13,191 nucleotides of DNA from CAZDHT01 sp964505325 (GCA_964505325.1 CAZDHT010000147.1:1-13191), one strand, 5' to 3'. Counted from the stretch's first letter, positions 5,355 to 12,288 are shown. The notes: generated from the sequence alone by a model not told the origin. Program-made: numbers and translations.

Positions 5355-8012
5355 ATGAACACATCGGAAGTACGCAGCGCGTTTCTGAAGTTCTTCGAGG
5401 GGAAGGATCACACCGTCGTGCCCAGCGATTCGCTGGTGCCCGAGCACGATCCCACCCTGCTCTTCACCGGCGCGGGGATGAACCAGTTCAAGGATCAGTT
5501 TCTCGGCAAGAACCTGACCTATCGCCGCGCCGCGTCGTGCCAGAAATGCTTCCGCGCCGACGACATCGCGGAAGTGGGCCGGACCCCCTGCCATCACAGC
5601 TTCTTCGAAATGCTCGGCAACTTCTCATTCGGCGACTACTTCAAGAAGGAGGCCGTCGAGTGGGCGTGGGAGTTCGTGGTCGGCCGGCTCAAGCTCGACG
5701 AAGGCAAGCTCTGTGTCTCGGTGTACGAGGACGACCACGAGTCGTACGGCTACTGGCGCGACCTGGTGGGCGTGGCGGAAGACAAAATCTACCGGCTGGG
5801 CGAGCACGACAATTTCTGGCCGGCCGACGCGCCCAGCAAGTCGCCCGCCGGGACGCTCTGCGGCCCCTGTACCGAAATCTTCTACGACATGGGCCCGCAG
5901 CCGCATTGCCCCGACCCGGCCAAGTGCGACATCACCTGCGACTGCAAGCGTTACGTCGAAATCTGGAACCTCGTCCTCCAGCAGTATGAGAAGGGCGAGG
6001 CGCCCGGCGAGCTGCGGACGCTCAAGATGCAAAACATCGACACGGGGATGGGCCTCGAACGCACCGCCGCCGTGATGCAGGGCGTGGCGTCGGATTTCGA
6101 GATCGACATCTTCGCGCCCATCGTGCGGGCGGTCGTGGACACGCTCGAGGTCAAGTACGACCCCGGCAAGCTGGACGCACACCGCGGGGTACGCCGCATC
6201 GCCGACTTCATCCGCGCCGTCTCGTTCCTCATCGCCGACGGCGTCCTGCCCGCCAATGAGAGCCGAGGCTACGTCGAGCGGCGCCTCATCCGCCGCGCCA
6301 TGCTCGACGGCCTCGACCTCGGCGCCGAGGAGCCGTTCCTCTACTCACTCGTCCCCGTCGTCGGGAACGCGACGAAAGACGTCTACCCCGAGATCGCCGA
6401 GCGCCGTGAAAACATCGCCCGCATCATCAAGGCCGAGGAAGAGCGCTTCCAGAACACCCTCGCCAACGGCTCGCGCCTGCTCAACGAGATGGTGGCCGAC
6501 TTGCGGGCGAAGCACCTCAACGCGCTGCCCGGCCTCGAAGCGTTCCGCCTCTACGACACCTACGGGCTGCCGCTCGAAATCACCGAGAGCATCCTGGCCG
6601 AGGAGGGCCTGAGCGTCGACCACGCGGGCTTCGAGAAAGAGATGGAGCGCCAGCGGGCGCAGGCGCGGAGCGCCTCAACGATGACGGGCGACGCCTTCGA
6701 CACCGGCCCGCTGGGCGTGGTTAAGGAGTTCGCCAGGCCGACGGAGTTCTGCGGATACGAGGCCGCGTCGTGCGAAGCAACCGTGCAGGCGATCATCACG
6801 GATGACAACGTTGTCGATTCCGCCGACGAAGGCTCCGAGGTCACGGTCGTGCTCGACGCGACGCCCTTCTACGGCGAGGCGGGCGGGCAGATGGGCGACA
6901 CCGGCACGATCACGGCCAAGGATGCCGAGGTCGAGGTGCTCGACACCAAACGCGCCCACGGGTACTTCCTCCACGTGGGCAAGGTGACCCGCGGGCGGCT
7001 TGAGAAGGGGCAGCAGGTCGCCTGCAACGTCGACGCCGCCCGGCGCCAGGCCGTTCGCCGCGCCCACACCGCCACCCACCTGCTCCACAGCGCGCTCCGC
7101 ACCGTGCTGGGACAGCACGTCGAGCAGGCCGGCTCGCTCGTCGCGCCCGACCGCCTGCGGTTCGACTTCTCGCACTTCACGGCGGTCACGCGGGACGAGC
7201 TCGACCGCATTGAGGAGCTGGTGAACGGGAACATCCTCCGCGGCGCCGACGTCACCGTGGCGGAGATGCCGCTCGAAGAAGCGAAGAAGTCCGGCGCCAT
7301 CGCGTTGTTCGGCGAGAAGTACGGCGAGACCGTTCGCGTCGTTCGGATCGGCGACTACAGCGTCGAGTTGTGCGGCGGCACGCACCTCGACCGCGTGGCC
7401 GAGGTCGGCCTGTGCCGGGTCGTCAGCGAGTCGTCCATCGCCGCGGGCACCCGCCGCATCGAGGCGGTCACCGGCCCCGAGGCGATCGAGCACGGGCGCC
7501 GCCGCGAGCGCCTGCTGGAGGAGATGGCCGCCGCCCTGGGCACCGGCGAGGGGCGCGTGGCGGAGCGGGTGCAAAAGCTGCTGGCCGAGCACCGCGAGCT
7601 CCGCGCCGAGATTCGAAAGCTCAAGAAGCACGGGACGGGTGAATCGGCGGACGACATCGTGGCGGGCGCGGTCGACGCCGCGGGCGTTGCGCTCGTCGTG
7701 CACAAGACCGGCCTGAAGATGAACGACCTGCGCCAGTTGTGCGACGTGCTGAAGCGGAAGCTCAAGAGCGGGGTGGTGGTGCTCGCGTCGGCCGCCGAGA
7801 AGAAACTGTCACTCGTCGTGGGCGTCACGAAGGACCTGACTCCCGGGCTGCACGCGGGGAAGCTGATTAAGGACATCGCGGCGGTTGCAGGCGGCGGAGG
7901 CGGCGGCCGGGCCGACATGGCCCAGGCCGGCGCCAAGGATGTCTCCAAGATCGACGAGGTGCTCGCCGCGGCGCCCCGGGTGGTTTCGGACTATTTGAGT
8001 GAGGCGAACTGA
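5355..8012 (+). CDS. alaS: alanine--tRNA ligase
   Basis: An 885-residue class II alanyl-tRNA synthetase, which charges tRNA-Ala and edits mischarged Ser and Gly. The N-terminal catalytic domain starts MNTSEVRSAFLKFFEGKDH and has the class II motif region with FTGAGMNQFK, GRTPCHHSFFEMLGNFSFGDYF and IDTGMGLER. A cysteine-rich insert (about 180-200, before KRYVEIWNLV) is the variant seen in many bacteria. The editing domain carries the zinc ligands HTATH (H571, H575) and CGGTH (C673, H677). A coiled-coil stretch near 730-755 precedes the C-Ala domain, which ends with the glycine-rich segment and RADMAQAGAKD. The length is normal (E. coli about 876). The ATG at 5355 lies ten bases after the gap, so its ribosome binding site is only partly visible. 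It is probably co-transcribed with the isomerase downstream. Confidence 0.97.
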   Translation: MNTSEVRSAFLKFFEGKDHTVVPSDSLVPEHDPTLLFTGAGMNQFKDQFLGKNLTYRRAASCQKCFRADDIAEVGRTPCHHSFFEMLGNFSFGDYFKKEAVEWAWEFVVGRLKLDEGKLCVSVYEDDHESYGYWRDLVGVAEDKIYRLGEHDNFWPADAPSKSPAGTLCGPCTEIFYDMGPQPHCPDPAKCDITCDCKRYVEIWNLVLQQYEKGEAPGELRTLKMQNIDTGMGLERTAAVMQGVASDFEIDIFAPIVRAVVDTLEVKYDPGKLDAHRGVRRIADFIRAVSFLIADGVLPANESRGYVERRLIRRAMLDGLDLGAEEPFLYSLVPVVGNATKDVYPEIAERRENIARIIKAEEERFQNTLANGSRLLNEMVADLRAKHLNALPGLEAFRLYDTYGLPLEITESILAEEGLSVDHAGFEKEMERQRAQARSASTMTGDAFDTGPLGVVKEFARPTEFCGYEAASCEATVQAIITDDNVVDSADEGSEVTVVLDATPFYGEAGGQMGDTGTITAKDAEVEVLDTKRAHGYFLHVGKVTRGRLEKGQQVACNVDAARRQAVRRAHTATHLLHSALRTVLGQHVEQAGSLVAPDRLRFDFSHFTAVTRDELDRIEELVNGNILRGADVTVAEMPLEEAKKSGAIALFGEKYGETVRVVRIGDYSVELCGGTHLDRVAEVGLCRVVSESSIAAGTRRIEAVTGPEAIEHGRRRERLLEEMAAALGTGEGRVAERVQKLLAEHRELRAEIRKLKKHGTGESADDIVAGAVDAAGVALVVHKTGLKMNDLRQLCDVLKRKLKSGVVVLASAAEKKLSLVVGVTKDLTPGLHAGKLIKDIAAVAGGGGGGRADMAQAGAKDVSKIDEVLAAAPRVVSDYLSEAN

Positions 8013-8058
8013 ATTCCGTTGCATCTTGTCAAATCCCCTTCCTTTTTGGAGCTCATCA

Positions 8059-8820
8059 ATGGGTGACATGAAAGTGGCGTTGCAGGTCTACACCATCCGC
8101 GATCACTTCACCGGCTTCGACGGATTCGCCGGCGCGATGAAGCAGGTGCGCGAGATCGGCTACCAGTACGTCGAGCTCGCCGGCGTCGGCGCCGTGTCGT
8201 ACGAAGACCAGAAAAAGGTCTGCGACGACAACGGCCTGACCATCATCGGCACGCACGCGGGATACGGCGCGTTCGTCGAGGACCTCGACGCCGTGGTCGC
8301 CAACCACCAGTTGCTTGGCGCCGAGTTCGTCATCATCCCAGGCCTGCCCAGCGAGCTGCGCACCGGCGAAGGCTATGCCCAGGTCGCCGAGCAGATGAGC
8401 GAATGGGCGGACCAGCTCGCCGAGCAGGGCCTCGGCTTCGCCTACCACAACCACCACATGGAGTTCCAGAAGTTCGGCGACCGCCTGGCCATGGACATCC
8501 TGTTCGAGGACAGCAGCCCCAACGTCGGGAGCGAACTCGACACCTACTGGGTCCAGTACGGCGGCGCCGGCCCGGTCGTCTGGATCAGGAAGCTCAGCGG
8601 CCGGGTCCCCCTCCTGCACCTCAAGGACTATGCGATCATCGAGCACGAGCCGACGTTCGCCGAGGTCGGCGAGGGGAACCTGGAATGGGGCGACATCTTC
8701 GCCGCGGCCGAGGACGCGGGCACCAAGTACCTCGCCGTCGAGGAGGACCGCTGCACCCGGCCCTCGATGGAGAGCATCGCCATCAGCTTCCGGAACCTTC
8801 AGGCGATGGGCATGTGCTGA
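8059..8820 (+). CDS. sugar phosphate isomerase/epimerase (xylose isomerase-like TIM barrel)
   Basis: A 253-residue single-domain TIM barrel of the AP-endonuclease-2 / xylose-isomerase-like superfamily (relatives IolE, IolI, D-tagatose 3-epimerase). These use a metal ion to isomerise or epimerise keto sugars or inosose. Likely metal ligands are E135 in YHNHHMEF, D161 in ELDTYW, H187 in LLHLKD and E228 in YLAVEED, in the family's order. YVELAG and GTHAGY mark barrel strands 2 and 3. There is no signal peptide, so it should be cytoplasmic. The ATG at 8059 has GGAG seven bases upstream. An in-frame ATG at 7999 lies inside the end of alaS and is unlikely. It follows alaS by 46 bases. The substrate is unknown. 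Beyond its stop, on the other strand, lies a remnant of an oxidoreductase of a type that often accompanies such epimerases. Confidence 0.85.
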   Translation: MGDMKVALQVYTIRDHFTGFDGFAGAMKQVREIGYQYVELAGVGAVSYEDQKKVCDDNGLTIIGTHAGYGAFVEDLDAVVANHQLLGAEFVIIPGLPSELRTGEGYAQVAEQMSEWADQLAEQGLGFAYHNHHMEFQKFGDRLAMDILFEDSSPNVGSELDTYWVQYGGAGPVVWIRKLSGRVPLLHLKDYAIIEHEPTFAEVGEGNLEWGDIFAAAEDAGTKYLAVEEDRCTRPSMESIAISFRNLQAMGMC

Positions 8821-8913
8821 TTAGGTGGGTGATTTCGACGCGCCGGTCGGCCGGCATCGCCTTGACGTGCCGCCCCGTGATGCCGTCGCACCGATGAACG
8901 CCACGCGCAGCTT
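8821..8913 (-). pseudogene. frameshifted N-terminal remnant of a Gfo/Idh/MocA-family oxidoreductase
   Basis: Read on the minus strand from 8913, one frame gives KLRVAFIGA. After a one-base shift near 8885 the next frame gives DGITGRHVKAMPADRRVEIT. Together these reproduce the Rossmann NAD(P)-binding N-terminus typical of Gfo/Idh/MocA dehydrogenases (strand, G-x-G-x-x-G-like loop, helix, second strand). Restoring one G in GCGAC makes the frame continuous. The similarity stops at the end of the isomerase gene, so only about 30 residues survive. No start codon with a ribosome binding site was found. It reads as the decayed end of a lost gene. The family assignment rests on pattern recognition by eye. 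Confidence 0.55.
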
Positions 8914-9021
8914 CTCTCGTTTGGCCGCAGCTTGCTGCTCTCCTTGGGCCGGTCGCACCCGAAATTGCCGTGAGCGCAATGCATCACCCGGCAAAATCAA
9001 GCCCCTTCCCCCCTGTCATGT

Positions 9022-9050
9022 TTCGTGTACCATATGGTACATAAGATTTA
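9022..9050 (-). repeat. palindromic repeat copy downstream of the PaaX-like gene
   Basis: It contains the perfect 16-bp palindrome TGTACCATATGGTACA at 9026-9041. With its flanks it matches, in opposite orientation, the first upstream copy (9957-9985) at 26 of 29 positions. Read on the minus strand it is followed by CGAA, like the forward copies. It lies 32 bases beyond the stop codon of the PaaX-like gene, so that gene is bracketed by inverted copies. It could also form a hairpin at the end of that transcript, but no T-run follows. Confidence 0.85.
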
Positions 9051-9081
9051 GCGCTCGGTGAATGGGGAGCGCGGCGGCTGT

Positions 9082-9870
9082 TCATCTGCCCGGGTGAGCA
9101 GCCTCCAGGTCTTGTTGAACAGCGCCCCGCAATGTTTGAAGAGAGCTCAGGGCTTCGTCGCGCGGCCAATCGCGCGGCAGGACCTCCCTCGGCAGCATGG
9201 GGTCGTCGTACTCCAACCCGACGCGTTCTTTCTCGATGGCCAGGAGTGCCCGGGCCTTGGCGCGACGAGCGGACGGCGCCTTGCCGCGGGGCGCCGTCGA
9301 GCACCGCCGCACGATTCGCTCGTAGCGCCTTCGCACGTCGGACAACTCCCACAGGCCCGGCATGTCGGCGGTGGCATCTTCGCCCAGGCGGGAGACGACG
9401 TGGCATTCCACGCAGTAGAAACGTCCGCTGTCTGACCGTACCGTGTCGGCCAGAACGTCCCGCCAGTCGTAGGGCGATACCCACGCACTCCGCCCCAGCC
9501 GAGCAAATCCAATCTCATGAAGCCGCCGGACCAGTCGGTGTCGGCCGGTGTTGTGGTCGACGGGCATGTCGTACGTGAAGACCCGCCAGCGGCCGTCCCA
9601 CGCCCCCGCGCTTTTCTCCAATTTCAGCCCCACGACGGCCACCCGTCCGATCCGGCGCGGCACCACGTACCGGGCAGCCTCCCCCTTGCCGCGCTGTTCA
9701 AGGCGGCCCTGCCGGACCAGGCACCGGAGCATGCGCCGGATGTCCGTCTCCTCGACGGCCGTCCAGATCAGGTCAATCAGATCCAAGACATACCGCCCGT
9801 AGGCGCTGTTCCGCAGCGCGGCCGTTGCGTCTACGACCTCACCGTAGCTCGGTCGACGGGACTTTCCCAT
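9082..9870 (-). CDS. PaaX-family transcriptional regulator (orphan)
   Basis: A 262-residue protein with the three-part PaaX architecture. An N-terminal winged-helix region (about 10-70, with the wing near RQGRLEQRGKGEAARYVV) is followed by a central Cas2-like ferredoxin fold. This starts at WRVFTYDMP (95-103), carries the helix HRLVRRLHEIGF and ends in SAWVSPYDW (128-136). The C-terminal PaaX domain has PGLWEL (171-176) and DPMLPREVLPRDWP (223-236). E. coli PaaX represses phenylacetate catabolism and responds to phenylacetyl-CoA, but no paa genes are seen here. The ATG at 9870 has GGAG seven bases upstream. The frame stays open to 9942 with an arginine-rich extension that is probably not translated. 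The gene lies between inverted palindromic repeats, which are the natural candidates for its binding sites. No clear promoter was found. D101 sits where Cas2 nucleases keep their catalytic Asp, but PaaX proteins are not known nucleases. Confidence 0.85.
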   Translation of the reverse strand: MGKSRRPSYGEVVDATAALRNSAYGRYVLDLIDLIWTAVEETDIRRMLRCLVRQGRLEQRGKGEAARYVVPRRIGRVAVVGLKLEKSAGAWDGRWRVFTYDMPVDHNTGRHRLVRRLHEIGFARLGRSAWVSPYDWRDVLADTVRSDSGRFYCVECHVVSRLGEDATADMPGLWELSDVRRRYERIVRRCSTAPRGKAPSARRAKARALLAIEKERVGLEYDDPMLPREVLPRDWPRDEALSSLQTLRGAVQQDLEAAHPGR

Positions 9871-9956
9871 GTTCTCGCTCCGTGTGTTTCGTCGCCGTTT
9901 CCGCGCTGAATCACGTGTCAAGTCCTCTCGTTCCGGCTCCACATTTTGTCACATGT

Positions 9957-10110
9957 TAAGTTTTGTGTACCATATGGTACACGAATTGTCCAGGAGACAA
10001 TGCGATATCGTGCGTGTGAAGTTCTATGTACCATATGGTACACGAACTTGTCACGACAAAACACGATGTCGTCCGCGCGAAGTTCCATGTACCATATGGT
10101 ACACGAGTTT
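9957..10110 (+). repeat. 61-bp-period palindromic repeat array, left part
   Basis: Three perfect copies of TGTACCATATGGTACA lie at 9966-9981, 10027-10042 and 10088-10103, spaced exactly 61 bases. The 45 bases between palindromes are also related: unit 1 and unit 2 agree at 47 of 61 positions overall, including a shared CGAA after the palindrome and GAAGTTC before the next one. Each inter-palindrome segment is itself dyadic, with GAACTT facing AAGTTC and an inner ACGA-TG-TCGT in unit 2. The array starts 87 bases upstream of the PaaX-like ATG and fills the space up to the inserted element. It is not a CRISPR, because the between-repeat sequence is shared rather than unique. It could serve as an operator array, as structured RNA, or as the ends of a mobile cassette. 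Confidence 0.9.
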
Positions 10111-10118
10111 TCGAGCAT

Positions 10119-10422
10119 GTAACACTTCAGCCAAGTGGTGTGTCGACAGAAGATGCGTTTCCGAAAAGCGATGACAGACACGTCTCCGCTCACTCCGTTC
10201 GCTTCGCTGGTGCCAGCTTGCCCTGCCGTAGGTTTCAAGCGGAGGCGGGTCACCGTTTTTCGCCGACAGCGCTGCGAAGATACGCAGGCGGAAAACGGGG
10301 GCCGGCCTCCGCCCGCTACAGCGGGCTGCGGCTTGGCAGGCTGCCACTCGTTGCCTGCCCGACGCAGGCGGGGCTGTCCCCGGTCTCCGCACCGCGTCTC
10401 CTTCACTTGGCTGAAGTGTTAC
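10119..10422. mobile_element. non-coding MITE-like element, IS66-type ends
   Basis: A 304-bp element is bounded by perfect 19-bp terminal inverted repeats (10119-10137 and 10404-10422). It is flanked by TCGAGCAT on the left and TCGAGGAC on the right, an 8-bp target duplication now matching at 6 of 8 positions (5 perfect). The ends begin GTAA and the duplication is 8 bp, both as recalled for the IS66 family. No convincing gene lies inside. The interior is highly structured: a nested stem of 10239-10246 with 10305-10312, then 10253-10264 with 10287-10298 (one mismatch), then CTGCG/CGCAG at the tip. Two more hairpins follow at 10311-10326 and 10335-10359. It sits inside the third repeat unit. 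Removing it with one target copy restores the 61-bp period exactly. Confidence 0.75.
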
Positions 10423-10507
10423 TCGAGGACAAAACACGATGTCGCCCACGTGAAGTTCTATGTACCATATGGTACATAAAACTTGCCTCACGATGTCGTG
10501 GGCGCTT
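10423..10507 (+). repeat. palindromic repeat array, right part
   Basis: This holds the rest of the third unit (10423-10460), which matches the second unit closely from GACAAAACACGATGTCG onward, and a further perfect palindrome at 10461-10476. The bases after it (AACTTG, then CACGATGTCGT at 10489-10499) look like another unit with about 13 bases deleted. Around the last palindrome the dyad extends from AAGTT on the left to AACTT on the right, 32 bases with a single mismatched pair, the longest in the array. The end of the array overlaps the last codons of the GNAT gene. Confidence 0.8.
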
Positions 10508-10931
10508 GGGGTGCCTGGAGGTCCATTCGCATCCTGGTCATCGCAACGGCGTCGTCGGGATGGTACGGGACGAAGCCGAGCTGCTCGAACAGCGCCCGAC
10601 GGTCGGCCGACGGGTTGGCGTTTATCTGGTAGATCTCACCGTAGCGGTCGAGAAAGCGGCGATGCATCTCCTCCCGGATGCCCCTGCCGCGATGCGCCGG
10701 CAAGACCTGCTCATCCCAGACGTACAGGATCAGCGTCTCGTCGGTCATCCCACAGACGAAGCCGACCACTTGGCCGACGTCCTCGTCGACCGCCAGCACC
10801 ACTGCGTTCATGTTGCGGAGCGACCGCAGGTTGACCTCGGGTGACGGCGGCGTAACCCACTCCGCCCGTAGGCCAGCGACTTGATCGGCCGTGATGCCGT
10901 CGAGCGAATACGTGTACGTGATGTTGGACAT
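10488..10931 (-). CDS. GNAT-family N-acetyltransferase
   Basis: A 147-residue acetyltransferase that would move an acetyl group from acetyl-CoA to an amine. The central strands VVLAVDEDVGQVVGFVCGMT and LILYVWDEQVLP lead into the acetyl-CoA pyrophosphate loop HRGRGI (80-85), followed by the helix REEMHRRFLDRY. The C-terminal part has NPSADRRALFEQLGFVPYHP (106-125), the usual motif B. The substrate cannot be deduced. The ATG at 10931 is fixed by a strong AAGGAG six bases upstream. The stop codon and the last four residues (PTTS) fall within the CACGATGTCGTG dyad of the repeat array, so the repeat has supplied the C-terminus. It is transcribed away from mutY. A TATGAT at 10996-10991 (minus) could be its -10 box, with a poor -35. 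Confidence 0.85.
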   Translation of the reverse strand: MSNITYTYSLDGITADQVAGLRAEWVTPPSPEVNLRSLRNMNAVVLAVDEDVGQVVGFVCGMTDETLILYVWDEQVLPAHRGRGIREEMHRRFLDRYGEIYQINANPSADRRALFEQLGFVPYHPDDAVAMTRMRMDLQAPQAPTTS

Positions 10932-11115
10932 TGGGTTCTCCTTTTGTGGCCGCGAACGGCGCAGCGCCGCCCGCGCGGAATCGTCCGTCGATCATAACGG
11001 GGAGAGCGGAATGATGCTACCAGATGCGCATGCGTATTCGCCTCTGGAGAACTGACCAAAGACAGTCTACTCGCCGGGCACGCTGATCGCAAGTGCGACG
11101 GAGCACGCCGCCGGG

Positions 11116-11121
11116 TATAAT
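11116..11121 (+). promoter_or_regulatory. -10 box of mutY, placed for a leaderless transcript
   Basis: A perfect TATAAT ends nine bases before the mutY GTG at 11131, so transcription should begin at about 11128-11130, one to three bases ahead of the start codon. The -35 position at 17-base spacing reads GTGCGA, a poor match. No Shine-Dalgarno is present. The 199-bp region between GNAT and mutY also holds a near-perfect 14-bp palindrome around CGCATGCG (11024-11037). Confidence 0.5.
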
Positions 11122-11130
11122 GCGGGCACA

Positions 11131-12219
11131 GTGGACGACAAGACACGATTCCGCGCTGTTCCCGGCCGGCTGCTGGCGTGGTACGACCGCAGCCGCCGCG
11201 ATCTCCCGTGGCGGCGGACGCGAAGCCCGTACCGTGTCTGGCTCGCCGAGGTGATGCTCCAGCAGACGCAGGTCGAGACGGTCATCCCCTACTATCGCCG
11301 CTTCCTCCGCCGCTTTCCCTCGATGGCGGCGGTGGCGCGGGCGTCGGTCGACGACGTGCTCGAGGTCTGGGCCGGGCTGGGCTATTACTCGCGGGCGCGG
11401 AACTTCCACGCCGCCGCGCGGATCGTCGTCGCGAAGTACCGCGGCCGCGTCCCGCGCGACCTCGGCGCGATGACGGCGCTGCCCGGCGTGGGGCGCTACA
11501 TCGCGGGCGCCGTGCTGAGCATCGCGTATGACCTGCCGGTGCCGATCGTCGATGGCAACGTGACCCGGGTGCTGTGCCGCCTGTTCGCCATCGGGGGCGA
11601 CCCGAGAGGCACGCGCGTCCGGAGACGGCTGTGGTCGCTCGCCGGACAGCTTGTCCCTGAAGAGCGAGCGGGCGACTTCAACCAGGCGATGATGGAGTTC
11701 GGCGCGATGGTCTGTACGCCGGCCAGCCCGGCGTGCCGGCTGTGCCCGGTGTCAAAGCGGTGCGAGGCCCGCCGCCTCGGCAAGCAGGACAGGCTGCCGC
11801 GAAAGACGAAGCCGCGGCGCGTCCCGCACTACGACGTGGCGGTCGGCCTGATCCGCCGCCGCGGCAAGCTGCTCATCACGAAGCGGCCGATGGACGCGAT
11901 GCTTGGAGGGCTGTGGGAGTTCCCCGGCGGCAAACGCGTGCCCGGCGAGTCGCTCAAAGACGCCCTCCGCCGCGAGGTCAAGGAGGAGACGGGGCTCGAC
12001 GTGACAGTTGGCGAGCACGTCGTCTCGGTCGACCACGCCTACTCGCACTTCCGAGTTACGCTGCACGCATTCGAGTGCACATCGCCCCGCGGCCGCGTCC
12101 GCCTCACCAAGTGCGACGCGCACAAGTGGGTCACGCCGGAAAAACTGACTGATTTCCCTTTCCCTTCCGGCAGTCTCCGCATCATCCGCCGGTTGCCGAG
12201 CCGGGCCCGCTCTGCTTGA
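11131..12219 (+). CDS. mutY: A/G-specific adenine glycosylase
   Basis: A 362-residue base-excision-repair enzyme that removes adenine mispaired with 8-oxoguanine. The N-terminal helix-hairpin-helix glycosylase domain has LPWRRTRSPYRVWLAEVMLQ with the catalytic Glu (E40), the hairpin LPGVGRYIAGA, and the catalytic Asp in VDGNVTR (D141). The iron-sulfur cluster ligands fit the family's C-x6-C-x2-C-x5-C spacing: C195, C202, C205, C211. The C-terminal domain, which recognises 8-oxoG, keeps a full Nudix box (G267, E273, R281, E282, E285, E286, G288), a feature also seen in some other bacterial MutY proteins. The start is a GTG, chosen because it gives the usual ten or so residues before LLAWYD. 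An ATG at 11120 is out of frame. The gene converges on the phosphatase gene. Confidence 0.95.
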   Translation: MDDKTRFRAVPGRLLAWYDRSRRDLPWRRTRSPYRVWLAEVMLQQTQVETVIPYYRRFLRRFPSMAAVARASVDDVLEVWAGLGYYSRARNFHAAARIVVAKYRGRVPRDLGAMTALPGVGRYIAGAVLSIAYDLPVPIVDGNVTRVLCRLFAIGGDPRGTRVRRRLWSLAGQLVPEERAGDFNQAMMEFGAMVCTPASPACRLCPVSKRCEARRLGKQDRLPRKTKPRRVPHYDVAVGLIRRRGKLLITKRPMDAMLGGLWEFPGGKRVPGESLKDALRREVKEETGLDVTVGEHVVSVDHAYSHFRVTLHAFECTSPRGRVRLTKCDAHKWVTPEKLTDFPFPSGSLRIIRRLPSRARSA

Positions 12220-12228
12220 CATCGGCGC

Positions 12229-12262
12229 GCCTGGCACGATGAGAATGCCTGGCAATGAGAAT
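12229..12262. repeat. tandem duplication of 16-18 bp
   Basis: GCCTGGCACGATGAGAAT (12229-12246) is followed directly by GCCTGGCAATGAGAAT (12247-12262), the same unit lacking two bases. It lies in the 69-base space between the convergent mutY and phosphatase genes. No hairpin with a T-run, hence no obvious terminator, was seen in this space. Confidence 0.75.
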
Positions 12263-12288
12263 GGAGCGGAGACAGCGTATCGCAGCGA

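Noticed and set aside
4209..8012. A single 1267-residue RecA-AlaS fusion protein
   Set aside because: The join runs through 100 N. Both proteins have complete family boundaries on either side.
9916..9921. TTGACA on the minus strand as the -35 box of the PaaX-like gene
   Set aside because: No -10-like sequence lies 16-18 bases downstream (the position reads ACGGCG), so no promoter is called.
10119..10422. A gene inside the inserted element
   Set aside because: Frames through it are short or merely pass through, and the sequence is dominated by nested hairpins. It is better read as non-coding.
9957..10476. CRISPR array
   Set aside because: The 61-bp period and conserved palindrome look CRISPR-like, and the neighbour has a Cas2-like fold. 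But the sequence between palindromes is shared among units instead of unique, there are only a few units, and no cas1 or effector gene is present.
9869..10479. Several short reading frames with recurring YHMVH or VPYGT peptides
   Set aside because: These peptides are just the translation of the TGTACCATATGGTACA palindrome in different frames. There is no ribosome binding site or family match.
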